Assembly: GCA_024233675.1 (NCBI GenBank)
Contig: JACKPH010000001.1
Span: 310,001-374,000, forward strand
Direction: 5' to 3'
DNA length: 64,000 nt
Source: Thermotogae bacterium
GTDB taxonomy: Bacteria; Thermotogota; Thermotogae; Petrotogales; Petrotogaceae
The position numbers and the translations under genes were made by a program. Below, one piece after another: positions 53,153 to 62,166 of this stretch. The notes beneath the pieces were generated by a model that saw only the letters and a program-made list of their open reading frames with translations, was not told the DNA's origin and made no database searches. Numbering within the stretch: position 1 is the first letter of the stretch; each line of letters starts with the position of its first letter.

Positions 53153-53848
53153 ATTTATAATTTTAAGCGATTCAGATGCTTCTCTTCTTATAAGATTATC
53201 TTCATCGTTTACCGAAATCTTTCCGAGAATATTTTTTACTTTTGTATTATTAAAACTTCTGAAAGCTCTTACAAATTTCCATCTGCATATTTTATCATAA
53301 GAAAATTTCTCAGAATACTCATAAAATTTTTCAAAATAATCCTCACACTTTTCATCATAAAAACATATAAAACCTATAGCATCAACAGCCTCTCTTACTT
53401 TCGAAATACTGCCTTCCTCAAAAACTTCAAAAATCACAGGAATAGCCTGATATCCGGCATGAGCAAGAGTCCTTGCAAAAATATCCCTGGGAAGGGGATA
53501 ACTTTTTTTACCGAAAAGTTTTTCCGGGATTTCATTATACTGATTATTTCCCGAAAAACCGAGATATTCTGTAATAACAGAATAAAATTCTTCCGGAGCC
53601 TCAGAAAGCAGACTGCATATTTCTATTTTTGTATAAAGAGCTTTTTCCGAAACCAGCATTTTACATAATAAAGAAACTGTATCGAAATTCAAATCACATT
53701 CATCCGATATAATTCTTACAGCTGCAGTTCTTTCCGAAGAAATTTCAGATTTCAGATAATCATATACATTACCGGACTTTTTAATTAATTCGGTTTCATG
53801 TTTTGTTGTATAACCTCTTTTTTTAAGTTCTTCCATCGTACTTTTCAT
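53141..53848 (-). CDS. HEAT-like repeat protein of unknown function
   Basis: A 235-residue, probably all-helical cytoplasmic protein. Helix pairs such as RTAAVRIISDECDLNFDTVS, KALYTKIEICSLLSEAPEEF, KVREAVDAIGFICF and NLIRREASESLKII look like HEAT/Armadillo repeats, which mediate protein contacts. No catalytic motif is seen. The ATG follows AGGAGG. It is monocistronic and divergent from the B12/radical SAM gene. Confidence 0.7.
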   Translation of the reverse strand: MKSTMEELKKRGYTTKHETELIKKSGNVYDYLKSEISSERTAAVRIISDECDLNFDTVSLLCKMLVSEKALYTKIEICSLLSEAPEEFYSVITEYLGFSGNNQYNEIPEKLFGKKSYPLPRDIFARTLAHAGYQAIPVIFEVFEEGSISKVREAVDAIGFICFYDEKCEDYFEKFYEYSEKFSYDKICRWKFVRAFRSFNNTKVKNILGKISVNDEDNLIRREASESLKIINNKK

Positions 53849-53967
53849 ATTGTCCTCCTCATTTCATATACAAATATACCATTATTTTCAGCATTTTAAA
53901 TATTTTTGTCATAACTTAAATGTATAATTAAACATATATACAAAATAATAATTAAGGGTGATCAGAT

Positions 53968-55776
53968 TTGAAAATATCCGAATTTATATTCAATACAGGT
54001 GTACTTCACAAAGTATCAAAACCCCAGAGATATTTCGGGGGCGAATACAACGAAACAAATAAAAAAAATGCGGAAGTAAAAATAGCAATGTGCTTTCCGG
54101 ATTTATACGATGTAGGAATGTCTCATACCGGTTTTCATATACTTTATAATACTTTTAATTCGGTAAAGAACACATCATGTGAACGTGTTTTTCTTCCTTG
54201 GTTCGATATGATAGAAGAAATGCAGAAATACAGTATTCCGCTGTGGTCGCTCGAAACACTCAGACCTGTAAAAGAATTTGATGTTCTCGGAATAACTCTG
54301 CAGTATGAATTAAGTTATACAAATGCGGTAAAAATAATTGATCTTTCGGGAATTCCGGTATGGGCAAAAGACAGAACAGAAAACGATCCTATAGTTCTTG
54401 CAGGCGGGCCATGTGCATCAAATCCCGAACCTGTCGCTGATTTTTTTGATGTAATATTTGTAGGTGACGGTGAAACAGCTGCTGAAGAAATATCCGAAAT
54501 AATTTCAAAAAAAATAAGCAGAAAAGATAAATTAAAAGAATTTTCAAAAAAAGAAGGTTTTTATGTACCGTCTCTTTATAAAACAAAAAAATCAGAACGC
54601 GGACTGATAATACCTTACACTGATAATAAGGAAATACCGGATAAAGTAAAAGCAAAAAAAGTTTATGATCTTAATACAGTAGAATTTCCGGACAGTCAGA
54701 TAGTATCAAATACAAGACTTGTACACGAAAGAGCTATTGTTGAAGTTATGCGCGGATGTAACCGCGGATGCAGATTCTGCCATGCAGGAATGTATTACAG
54801 ACCTGTAAGGGAAAGAAATGCAGATACAATATCAAAAAAATCAATAGATTTACTGAAAAAAACCGGCTACCCGGAACTTTCATTACTTTCTCTCAGTACT
54901 CTTGATCACAGCAATCTTGAAGAAATGGTTGACAATATGCTGCCTTTCCTTGAAGAAAGAAAAATAGGTCTTTCGCTGCCTTCAAGCAGAGTTGACAAAT
55001 TCGGTCTTGAAATAAGTTCAAAACTGGATACCGGAAGAAAATCCGGTCTTACTTTTGCACCGGAAGCCGGAAGCCAGAGAATGCGCGACAACATAAATAA
55101 GGGAATAAATGAAGATGAAATAACAGAAGTTATAAAAACAGCAAAAGAAACAGGCTGGAAAAAAGTAAAATTATACTTCATGATAGGTCTTCCGGGTGAA
55201 ACAACGGAAGATATAGAAGAAATATGTGCTCTTGCAAGAAAAATAAGAAAAGAATCAAGAATGAGAGATATAACAGTAAATGCCTCAATTCTTGTTCCGA
55301 AACCCCATACACCTTTCCAGTATGCAGAATTCTGCGGTACAGATGAAGCTAAAGAAAAAGCAAAAATTCTTTCGGCTCTGAAAAAAGAAAAATTCACAGT
55401 AAGAATTCATGATGTATACGAAAGTTATGTGGAAGCAATATTTTCAAGAGGTGACCGTAATCTTTCAAAAATAATTTATGATGCTGTATTCAAAGAAAAT
55501 GCAATATTTCAGCAAACTGAAGATAATTTTAACTTCAGGGCATGGGCAAGAATATTTAATGAAAATGATTTTGACTCATCAGTATATTTAAAAGAATTTT
55601 CCACAGAAGATGAACTTCCGTGGAACATCATAGATATGCTTATATCAGAAAAATTTTTCATTTCGGAATGGCAAAAATCAAAAGAAGAAATTCTTACGCC
55701 TGACTGCAGATGGAATAAATGTTCCGTATGCGGTGTATGTATAGAAAATGATTATAAAATCTGTAAAGAAAAATAA
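53968..55776 (+). CDS. B12-binding radical SAM protein (TIGR03960-like)
   Basis: A 602-residue enzyme. An N-terminal B12-binding-like Rossmann region (MCFPDLYDVGMSHTGFHILY, GGPCASNPEP, FVGDGE) is followed by a radical SAM core with Cys264, Cys268 and Cys271 in RGCNRGCRFCHAG. KLYFMIGLPGE and TVNASILVPKPHTPF follow, and a C-terminal cysteine-rich end (CRWNKCSVCGVC) may hold another metal site. Many genomes keep this gene next to a DUF2344 partner and rng; here that partner is absent. The reaction is unknown. The start is TTG 53968. Confidence 0.92.
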   Translation: MKISEFIFNTGVLHKVSKPQRYFGGEYNETNKKNAEVKIAMCFPDLYDVGMSHTGFHILYNTFNSVKNTSCERVFLPWFDMIEEMQKYSIPLWSLETLRPVKEFDVLGITLQYELSYTNAVKIIDLSGIPVWAKDRTENDPIVLAGGPCASNPEPVADFFDVIFVGDGETAAEEISEIISKKISRKDKLKEFSKKEGFYVPSLYKTKKSERGLIIPYTDNKEIPDKVKAKKVYDLNTVEFPDSQIVSNTRLVHERAIVEVMRGCNRGCRFCHAGMYYRPVRERNADTISKKSIDLLKKTGYPELSLLSLSTLDHSNLEEMVDNMLPFLEERKIGLSLPSSRVDKFGLEISSKLDTGRKSGLTFAPEAGSQRMRDNINKGINEDEITEVIKTAKETGWKKVKLYFMIGLPGETTEDIEEICALARKIRKESRMRDITVNASILVPKPHTPFQYAEFCGTDEAKEKAKILSALKKEKFTVRIHDVYESYVEAIFSRGDRNLSKIIYDAVFKENAIFQQTEDNFNFRAWARIFNENDFDSSVYLKEFSTEDELPWNIIDMLISEKFFISEWQKSKEEILTPDCRWNKCSVCGVCIENDYKICKEK

Positions 55777-55777
55777 C

Positions 55778-55812
55778 AAACCGGTTTTTCCAATGGAAAA
55801 ACCGGTTTATTA
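55778..55812. terminator. Bidirectional terminator after the B12/radical SAM gene
   Basis: AAACCGGTTTTTCCA and TGGAAAAACCGGTTT form a 15-bp near-continuous palindrome between converging genes. Confidence 0.88.
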
Positions 55813-56277
55813 CATAATTTTTGTTTTCTTCCATAAAGTTTTATAATAGTCATGAATATAATTATACTCACCGGGAAAAGTTATATCCTGAATAAAAATA
55901 TCTTCCTGCCAGTGAAGACCTTCTATATTATTTTCACTTTCACCTATAAAATCCTTGACATTCTTTATGACAAAAAGTTTTTTTATTGAATCCGCATCGT
56001 ATTTTTCATCTTTTGAAGCTTTAATTACAAAATTAAAATAACTTGAATATAAAAGAAAAGGTCCTATTTCGAATCTCGGAACATTATTAAACTTTATACC
56101 GAAGAATCTAAGAAATTCCCTGCCTTTTTCATTTATATTTATACTTCCCTCGGTTACAGTACCGAAAAAATCATTTTTATCCTTTACAAAAATATTTATA
56201 GAATATGCATAAGAATTCTTACTGTCAAAAACTTTTACAGTTTCTTTCCTGTCAATTTCCTTAAGAATATTTCTCAA
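55810..56277 (-). CDS. Hypothetical protein
   Basis: A 155-residue soluble protein of mixed composition, with no signal peptide or membrane segment. It has SYAYSINIFVKDKNDFFGTV, INEKGREFLRFFG and a GLHWQEDIFIQDITFPGEYN stretch near the end. I recognise no family and see no catalytic motif. GGAGGGGG precedes the ATG, supporting expression. It is divergent from a GntR regulator gene, which might control it. Confidence 0.6.
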   Translation of the reverse strand: MRNILKEIDRKETVKVFDSKNSYAYSINIFVKDKNDFFGTVTEGSININEKGREFLRFFGIKFNNVPRFEIGPFLLYSSYFNFVIKASKDEKYDADSIKKLFVIKNVKDFIGESENNIEGLHWQEDIFIQDITFPGEYNYIHDYYKTLWKKTKIM

Positions 56278-56431
56278 AATACCCCCTCCACCTTTTTATA
56301 TCCATATATATTATACATTATTAATTAACCAAATTGTTATATTTAACATTAAATTTACAAATAAATTTAATTTTAAATTATATAATATAAATATGATATT
56401 ATTTATCTATAACAATAAACGGGAGGTCTTT

Positions 56432-57139
56432 ATGACAAAACCTTTATATATTGAAATATCAGAAAGTTTAAAACATATGATAATAACCGGTCAGTTCAGC
56501 ATAGGTGAAAAAATTCCCGGAGATTATGAATTAATGAGGAAATATACAGCAAGCAGGCATACAATAAGAAAAGCCATAGATATACTTGTAAACGAAGGAT
56601 ACCTGATAAGAAAACCAGGTCTCGGGACATTTCTGTGCCGAAGAAGAAAAACAGATTCTTTCGAAGAAATTGTTTCTCTCTCATCAGAAATAATTGCAAG
56701 AGGTTTTATACCTTCATCAAAACTTCTCAGTTTTAACGAAGTTCCGGCAACGCCTGTAATAGCAGATAAAATCGGCTGCAAAACAGGAGAACCTTTATAT
56801 AAAATAGAAAGATTAAGATTCGCAAACGAACTTCCTTTTGCATACGAAGAAACATATCTTATAAAAAAATATACCGGCATAATAACACCGGAAGAAATTC
56901 CTGATTCAATGTACGAATATCTTACATATAAAAAAAATATTATATTCACCAAAATAATGCAGGAAATAAAACCTATGATGCTTGAAAATGAAATAGCAAA
57001 ACTTATGGATATTCCTGTTATGCCGGTAATAAAACTTGAAAGAAACATATTTAATTCCGAAAATATAAATTTTTTCTATCTTACTTTTATATTCAGAGGA
57101 GACATGTACTCCATAAAAAGCGAGGTAAATTTACAATAA
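56432..57139 (+). CDS. GntR-family (HutC subfamily) transcriptional regulator
   Basis: A 235-residue regulator. The N-terminal winged helix has PLYIEISESLKHMIITGQ, IPGDYELMRKYTASRHTIRK and EGYLIRKPGLGTFL. The C-terminal UTRA ligand domain has GEPLYKIERLRFANELPFAYEETYL. HutC-type regulators usually sense sugars, amino sugars or histidine intermediates. ATG 56432 follows GGGAGG. The target is unknown; its divergent neighbour is a hypothetical gene. Confidence 0.92.
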   Translation: MTKPLYIEISESLKHMIITGQFSIGEKIPGDYELMRKYTASRHTIRKAIDILVNEGYLIRKPGLGTFLCRRRKTDSFEEIVSLSSEIIARGFIPSSKLLSFNEVPATPVIADKIGCKTGEPLYKIERLRFANELPFAYEETYLIKKYTGIITPEEIPDSMYEYLTYKKNIIFTKIMQEIKPMMLENEIAKLMDIPVMPVIKLERNIFNSENINFFYLTFIFRGDMYSIKSEVNLQ

Positions 57140-57166
57140 TCCCCTAAAAAGGGGATTATTTTTTTA
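57135..57166 (+). terminator. Terminator of the GntR gene
   Basis: AATAATCCCC and GGGGATTATT (10 bp) with a 6-base loop and a T run; the left arm includes the stop codon. Confidence 0.9.
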
Positions 57167-57182
57167 AATCATTATAAAAAAT

Positions 57183-57320
57183 TTATTTTTGATCATTCAT
57201 CATTTCTCCGTCTGTTATAAAAAATTTTTTATCAGCATATTCGGAAATTTTAACATCATGAGTAACCATTATAATAGTACTTCCTGTTTCATTATTAATT
57301 TTATTCAAAAGAAAGGTTTT
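57183..57320 (-). pseudogene. C-terminal remnant of an ABC transporter ATPase (LolD/MacB-like)
   Basis: On the minus strand a frame ending at TAA 57183-57185 reads LLNKINNETGSTIIMVTHDV followed by KISEYADKKFFITDGEMMND. This is the switch-His region and end of a MacB/LolD-type ATPase. Walker A, signature and Walker B are missing, since the frame upstream merges into the tandem redoxin gene. The redoxin stop codon lies inside the same stretch in another frame. A deletion has probably joined the two. Confidence 0.8.
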
Positions 57321-58479
57321 GGGAAAGAATTTGTTCAAAATAATTATAAACAGACTTATCTTTGTTTTCCTCGGTTATTTCAGTAAGACCGTACCCTGTT
57401 TTGTCATAAACTTTTCCTTCATTATCTAAAATAATAGTAACAGGAACACCGTAAATATTCATTCTGTATAGTATTTCATGGTCAAAGGATAGAAAAACAT
57501 TTTTCTCATTTATATTTTTTTCTTCTATAAATTCTTTAATATCTTTTATATATTCATCATAATTGTAATTTTCAAATATATTTTTACTTATGTCAATACC
57601 ATAAAAGTCATATGTATCTTTTATATTTTTGACAAATGTGTCCGAGTAAACATCAAATACAAACTTTACATTAACTTTATCACCGTATTTTTTTATTATT
57701 TTAGTCATAATATCCGTTACCGCTATACACGGTGGACAGCCTTTATCAACAAAAGATAATATGGTAAATTTTCCGTTATTATCTGTAAATTTTACTTTTT
57801 CACCACTGAGATTATAAAATATATCATCATTAATAATCTTTTCTCCTATATTAAAATGATCTATTTTTCCGAAACTATTTTCCAGATCTGAATTATCGGA
57901 AAAAAGTTTTAAAAGTTTTTTTATTTCCCTACTGAAAAGTTTCACATCTCCCGGAAAAATATATTTTACTTCGGATTTATCCAAAAAATAAATTAATTTC
58001 TTACTTTTTGTATTTTTAAGCCATTCAAAAGAAAAATCCTCTGTATTCTGAAAAATATTTATATTTTTATACTTTTTTACTTCTTCATTATTTTTTTTAT
58101 CAAGAATATCGTCGAAAAATACTATTATTTTAATATTTTTAAAATTTTCCTGAAACCGGTTCAACAAATTTAGCTCTATTTCCCAGTTACATGATGAACA
58201 GGTTGAATATCCTATTTCATAAATCATTATTTTATCTTCGGAATATTTTTCCAAATTTACTCTATTTCCTTCTAAATCCATGACATCATAACTTTTATTA
58301 AGATATATTTTTTCTCCTATTTCAATAGAAATTGTATCTTCCCAGTCACTTTTAAGCACTATTCCATCCGAAAAATCATAAAAATTCTTATCTTCATTTA
58401 ACTTTTTGTACACAAAAAAAACGCACAGCAAAAGAACAATTATTATTAGAAAAATAAATAAAATACTTTTTTTCTTCAT
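57301..58479 (-). CDS. Membrane-anchored tandem thioredoxin-fold (TlpA/redoxin-like) protein
   Basis: A 392-residue protein with an N-terminal membrane anchor (ILFIFLIIIVLLLCVFFVY) and two consecutive thioredoxin-like modules outside the cytoplasm. The first has the redox pair in GYSTCSSCNWE (about 95-100); the second has FVDKGCPPCIAV (about 255) and the cis-Pro region YGVPVTIILDNEG. Two active modules in one chain is unusual. It may reduce or form disulfides on an exported peptide. It was apparently followed by an ABC exporter ATPase, now a fragment. The last residues (QNLSFE) may be altered by that junction. Base composition looks more AT-rich than the neighbours. Confidence 0.8.
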   Translation of the reverse strand: MKKKSILFIFLIIIVLLLCVFFVYKKLNEDKNFYDFSDGIVLKSDWEDTISIEIGEKIYLNKSYDVMDLEGNRVNLEKYSEDKIMIYEIGYSTCSSCNWEIELNLLNRFQENFKNIKIIVFFDDILDKKNNEEVKKYKNINIFQNTEDFSFEWLKNTKSKKLIYFLDKSEVKYIFPGDVKLFSREIKKLLKLFSDNSDLENSFGKIDHFNIGEKIINDDIFYNLSGEKVKFTDNNGKFTILSFVDKGCPPCIAVTDIMTKIIKKYGDKVNVKFVFDVYSDTFVKNIKDTYDFYGIDISKNIFENYNYDEYIKDIKEFIEEKNINEKNVFLSFDHEILYRMNIYGVPVTIILDNEGKVYDKTGYGLTEITEENKDKSVYNYFEQILSQNLSFE

Positions 58480-58756
58480 AGCTATCTCCTTTTATTATTT
58501 CAGCGCTCAGTTAAAATAACTTACAAATATTTAAAATTTTAACATTAACTTATTTTCATCAAAATAATACACTTTTGATTAAATAAAGTCAAATGTTAAA
58601 TAAATTATTTACCCAACAACAAATTAATTAATTTTTTAACTATTTTTTAATACTAAATAAAAATTTTAATTTCGGAAATATTTTTTGATAATTCTGTTTT
58701 ACCTCTATTTTTCTTATTATTTGCTCTTATTTCTCAGAAATCACAAATATCGGGAT

Positions 58757-58785
58757 TTGTTTTATTATGTAACAAAAAATATAAT
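58757..58785 (+). promoter_or_regulatory. Promoter of the glycerol-3-phosphate operon
   Basis: TTGTTT (58757-58762), a 17-base spacer and a perfect TATAAT (58780-58785), about 50 bases before the first gene. The rest of 58480-58756 is A/T-rich and shows no gene. Confidence 0.7.
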
Positions 58786-58787
58786 TT

Positions 58788-58821
58788 AAATGTATTTAAT
58801 GTCCGTACATTCAATACATTT
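58788..58821 (+). promoter_or_regulatory. 34-base nested inverted repeat at the operon start (operator or leader hairpin)
   Basis: AAATGTATT pairs with AATACATTT at the outside and AATGT with ACATT at the inside, separated by one T/C mismatch and closed by a CCGT loop. It covers the predicted transcription start and ends just before GGAGG at 58824-58828. It could bind a dimeric repressor as DNA, or fold in the mRNA leader close to the ribosome site. Confidence 0.75.
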
Positions 58822-58835
58822 GTGGAGGTATAATA

Positions 58836-60557
58836 ATGAAAAGAAAAATTGATATTTATCTTAAAAAGAACATAGGGAAATCCGCAACTTCTTCAGAATA
58901 CAGAAAATCAATACTTCTGGAAGGTGAAGCCGATTCCTGGAGTAAAATTATTTCCGCCGGTAAATATGCGGCTAAATTCGGATATAAAGGAGTTATAAAT
59001 AAAATTTCACTAAAAGGTTTTTCTGAAGATTATATTTCCAAACCTGATTTCACAGACGGAAAATTTAATAATTATAATACAGATGTTCTTATAATAGGCG
59101 GCGGAATAATAGGCTGTTCTATTGCAAGAGAACTTTCAAAATATAATATAAATATTCTTTTAATAGATAAAGAATCAGATGTTGCTTATCACACTTCATC
59201 AAGAAATGACGGAATGATACACCCGGGATTAGTTCCAAAACCGGGAACAAAAAAGGCTTTTTATAATGTCCGCGGTAATTATCTCTGGGAAAAAATATCA
59301 GAAGAACTTGACATAGAACTTCACAGAACTGGTTCCGTTATCACTTATGATAAAAAATTTCTTAATATAATAAAACCTTTTTTAAAAATGCGTGCTGATA
59401 AAAACGGTGTTCCTATTGAATTTCTTAATAAAGATGAGGTTTTGAAATATGAACCTTTTTCATCTGACGATATAGTAGGCGGTATAAGACTTCCTACTGC
59501 AGGAATTGTTTCTCCTTACAAAGCAACTGTCGCATATGCGGAAAACGCTGCTGTAAATGGTGTTGTTTTCGGTTTTAATACATTTGCCGAAAAAATAAAT
59601 ACAGTAAACGGAGAAATAATAAGTGTAGAAACAAACCGCGGAAAAATTTTACCGAAAACCGTAATAAATGCTGCCGGAGTTTATTCTGACATAATAGCCC
59701 AAATGGCTGGCGATATGTTTTTTTCAATTCATCCGAGAAAAGGTCAGATTGCTATTTTGGATAAAAAATACGGTAACTCTCTCTACTCAATTCTGAGCCG
59801 TCCGAATCTTAATTTTCATTCCGATACAAAAGGCGGCGGTCTCGTAAAAACTGTAGAAGGAAATATTCTTGTCGGACCTTCCGCAGAAGAGATTCCTTAC
59901 AGGGAAGATTATTCAACAGATTATAAAACAATTATTTCGATGATATCGAAACATGAAAAGGCTTTAAACAGAATAAATAAAAATCAGATTATTACATATT
60001 TTTCCGGAATACGTGCCGCAAATTATGAAGAGGATTTTATAATTGAAAAATCAGATTATATTAAAAATCTTATACATGCCGCCGGAATACAGTCTCCCGG
60101 AATAGCTTCAGCACCGGCAGTATCAGAAGAAATTGAAAAATTAACCGTTGAAGTTCTTTCTGTTTATAAAGAAGTAAAAAGAAAAGATAAATGGATAAAC
60201 AGACGTTTTTCATCGCCTCAGCCATTAAAGCTTTCGATTAAAGACAGAGGTAATCTTATTTTAAAAAATCCTGATTACGGAAAAATAATATGCAGATGCG
60301 AGGAAATAAGCCGTGGTGAAATTATTGATGCTCTTAAGTCTCCACTTGAAATATCAGATCTTGATTCTGTAAAAAGACGTACAAGAACAGGTATGGGAAG
60401 ATGTCAGGGAGGATTCTGCACTCCTCTTGTTATGCAGATAATATCAGAATTTAAAAACGAACCGTTAAATTCAGTAACAAAGAAAGGCCATACTTCTTTT
60501 ATTCTGGGTGAAAAAACAAAGGAATTTACCGGAGATGATTTAAATGAAAAAGTATGA
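58836..60557 (+). CDS. glpA: FAD-dependent glycerol-3-phosphate dehydrogenase with BFD-like [2Fe-2S] domain (GlpA-like)
   Basis: A 573-residue flavoprotein that should oxidise glycerol-3-phosphate to DHAP. An unusual ~80-residue N-terminal domain precedes the FAD motif DVLIIGGGIIGCSIARELSK. IHPGLVPKPGT and the GIRAANYEEDFIIE segment belong to the DAO fold. The C-terminal domain carries CRCEE and GMGRCQGGFC, a Bfd-like iron-sulfur binding pattern. It opens an operon whose gene order matches the Thermotoga glycerol cluster as I remember it. It overlaps the next gene by 14 bases. Confidence 0.9.
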   Translation: MKRKIDIYLKKNIGKSATSSEYRKSILLEGEADSWSKIISAGKYAAKFGYKGVINKISLKGFSEDYISKPDFTDGKFNNYNTDVLIIGGGIIGCSIARELSKYNINILLIDKESDVAYHTSSRNDGMIHPGLVPKPGTKKAFYNVRGNYLWEKISEELDIELHRTGSVITYDKKFLNIIKPFLKMRADKNGVPIEFLNKDEVLKYEPFSSDDIVGGIRLPTAGIVSPYKATVAYAENAAVNGVVFGFNTFAEKINTVNGEIISVETNRGKILPKTVINAAGVYSDIIAQMAGDMFFSIHPRKGQIAILDKKYGNSLYSILSRPNLNFHSDTKGGGLVKTVEGNILVGPSAEEIPYREDYSTDYKTIISMISKHEKALNRINKNQIITYFSGIRAANYEEDFIIEKSDYIKNLIHAAGIQSPGIASAPAVSEEIEKLTVEVLSVYKEVKRKDKWINRRFSSPQPLKLSIKDRGNLILKNPDYGKIICRCEEISRGEIIDALKSPLEISDLDSVKRRTRTGMGRCQGGFCTPLVMQIISEFKNEPLNSVTKKGHTSFILGEKTKEFTGDDLNEKV

Positions 60558-61803
60558 TGTAATTGTTGTCGGCGGAGGACCGGCAGGTCTTGCAGCAGCA
60601 ATAAGTTCCTCAGAAAATGCAAAAACACTTTTAATTGAAAGAGAACACCGGCTCGGTGGCATTTTAAAGCAATGTATTCACGACGGTTTCGGAATTATAA
60701 AATTCGGAGAAAAGCTCTCCGGACCTGAATATGCTGAAAAATACAAAGATATGGTTAAAGAAAAAAATATAGATATAATTACGGATTCTTTTATAACAGA
60801 TATAAAGAAAAATGATAAAACTTTTTCTGTAACAGTAGTAAACAGCTCAGGAATATCTCAGTATGAAACCTATTCCGTTGTTCTCGCAACAGGCTGCCGT
60901 GAAAGAACAGCAAAACAGGTTTTTATAAACGGTGAAAGACCTGCCGGAATTTATACAGCAGGAACAGCACAGTATTTTACTAACATACTCGGTTACTTAC
61001 CCGGTAAAGACTGTGTTATTCTGGGAAGCGGCGATATAGGTCTTATAATGGCCAGAAGACTTACTCTGGAAGGTGCTAATGTAAAAGGTGTTTTTGAGGC
61101 AAAGTCAGAACCTTCGGGACTTATGAGAAATATTGTACAATGCCTTGAAGATTATGATATACCTCTCGAACTTTCAACAACTGTTTCAAGAGTTTTCGGA
61201 AAAGAACGTGTTGAGGCTGTCGAAACTGTACGGGTTGATAAAAATATGAATTATATTCCCGGAACAGAAAAAGTTGTAAAAGCCGATACATTAATTTTAT
61301 CAGTAGGTCTTATTCCTGAAAATGAGATAGCTGAAAAATTGGGTATTTCTACAGACATTAAAACCAAAGGTCCTTTTGTTGATAATTCTCTTATGTCAGT
61401 TAATGTTCCCGGGATTTTCTGCTGCGGAAATGCACTGCATGTTAATGATTTAGTTGATTATGTTTCCGAATCAGGCGAAACAGCAGGAAAAAATGCAGCA
61501 TTATATAAGAATACAAACAGAAAACTTACCAAAATTATTATTTCTGATGAATTTATGTATTGCGTTCCTCAGTATATAAATTATGAAACTGATGAAAAAA
61601 ATATTATTTTTTATATACGTGTTAAAAATAACTGTAATAATGTAAGAATTATTATAAAAAACGAAAGAGATGAAATTGTTTATTCAAGGAAATACATCAT
61701 AATGAGGCCTCCTGAAATGGAAAGACTTGTTATCAATAAAGAATTATTTAAAAATACTTCTTTTATAAACATTTCCCTTGAAAACGGAGATGATAACATA
61801 TGA
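60544..61803 (+). CDS. FAD/NAD(P)-dependent oxidoreductase, GlpA partner
   Basis: A 419-residue pyridine-nucleotide-disulfide-type flavoprotein. FAD motif VIVVGGGPAGLAAA, then RLGGILKQCIHDGFG, the ATGCRER motif, a second nucleotide fold (VILGSGDIGLIMARRLTLEG) and a final GIFCCGNALHV FAD loop. It probably passes electrons from GlpA to NAD+ or another carrier, replacing the membrane GlpB/GlpC route. Coupled by overlap to both neighbours. Confidence 0.9.
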   Translation: MKKYDVIVVGGGPAGLAAAISSSENAKTLLIEREHRLGGILKQCIHDGFGIIKFGEKLSGPEYAEKYKDMVKEKNIDIITDSFITDIKKNDKTFSVTVVNSSGISQYETYSVVLATGCRERTAKQVFINGERPAGIYTAGTAQYFTNILGYLPGKDCVILGSGDIGLIMARRLTLEGANVKGVFEAKSEPSGLMRNIVQCLEDYDIPLELSTTVSRVFGKERVEAVETVRVDKNMNYIPGTEKVVKADTLILSVGLIPENEIAEKLGISTDIKTKGPFVDNSLMSVNVPGIFCCGNALHVNDLVDYVSESGETAGKNAALYKNTNRKLTKIIISDEFMYCVPQYINYETDEKNIIFYIRVKNNCNNVRIIIKNERDEIVYSRKYIIMRPPEMERLVINKELFKNTSFINISLENGDDNI

Positions 61804-62153
61804 ATATGTACTGTATAGAATGTCCCAACGGATGTTTTATGGAAATAACCGACTACGAAGGAAAGATAACCGTGACAGGTAATAAATGTAAAAAAGGCTA
61901 TGTTTATGCTTTACAGGAAATAACAGCACCCATGAGAACGGTATGTTCAACTGTAAAAACATGTTTCAGAAATATTCCGAGACTTCCCGTAAGAACATCA
62001 GGAAGTATACCGAAAGAAAAAATTTTTGAAGTTATGAATGAAATTAATAAAATAACAGTTTCCGAAAATGTCAGTATAGGAGATATAATTATTAATAACG
62101 TACTTAACACCGGAGTTGATATTATAGCAACTTCAAATACGTATGAAAGTTAG
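61800..62153 (+). CDS. DUF1667 cysteine-rich protein
   Basis: A 117-residue protein with N-terminal CIECPNGCFM, then NKCKKGYVYALQE and the TVCSTVKT and PVRTSGSIPKEKIFEVM stretches that define DUF1667. The clustered cysteines suggest an iron-sulfur or zinc site. In many bacteria it sits with GlpA-like and FAD/NAD oxidoreductase genes and is presumed to be the third subunit of that complex. ATGA overlap with the previous gene. Confidence 0.92.
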   Translation: MNMYCIECPNGCFMEITDYEGKITVTGNKCKKGYVYALQEITAPMRTVCSTVKTCFRNIPRLPVRTSGSIPKEKIFEVMNEINKITVSENVSIGDIIINNVLNTGVDIIATSNTYES

Positions 62154-62166
62154 GAGTGATTATATC

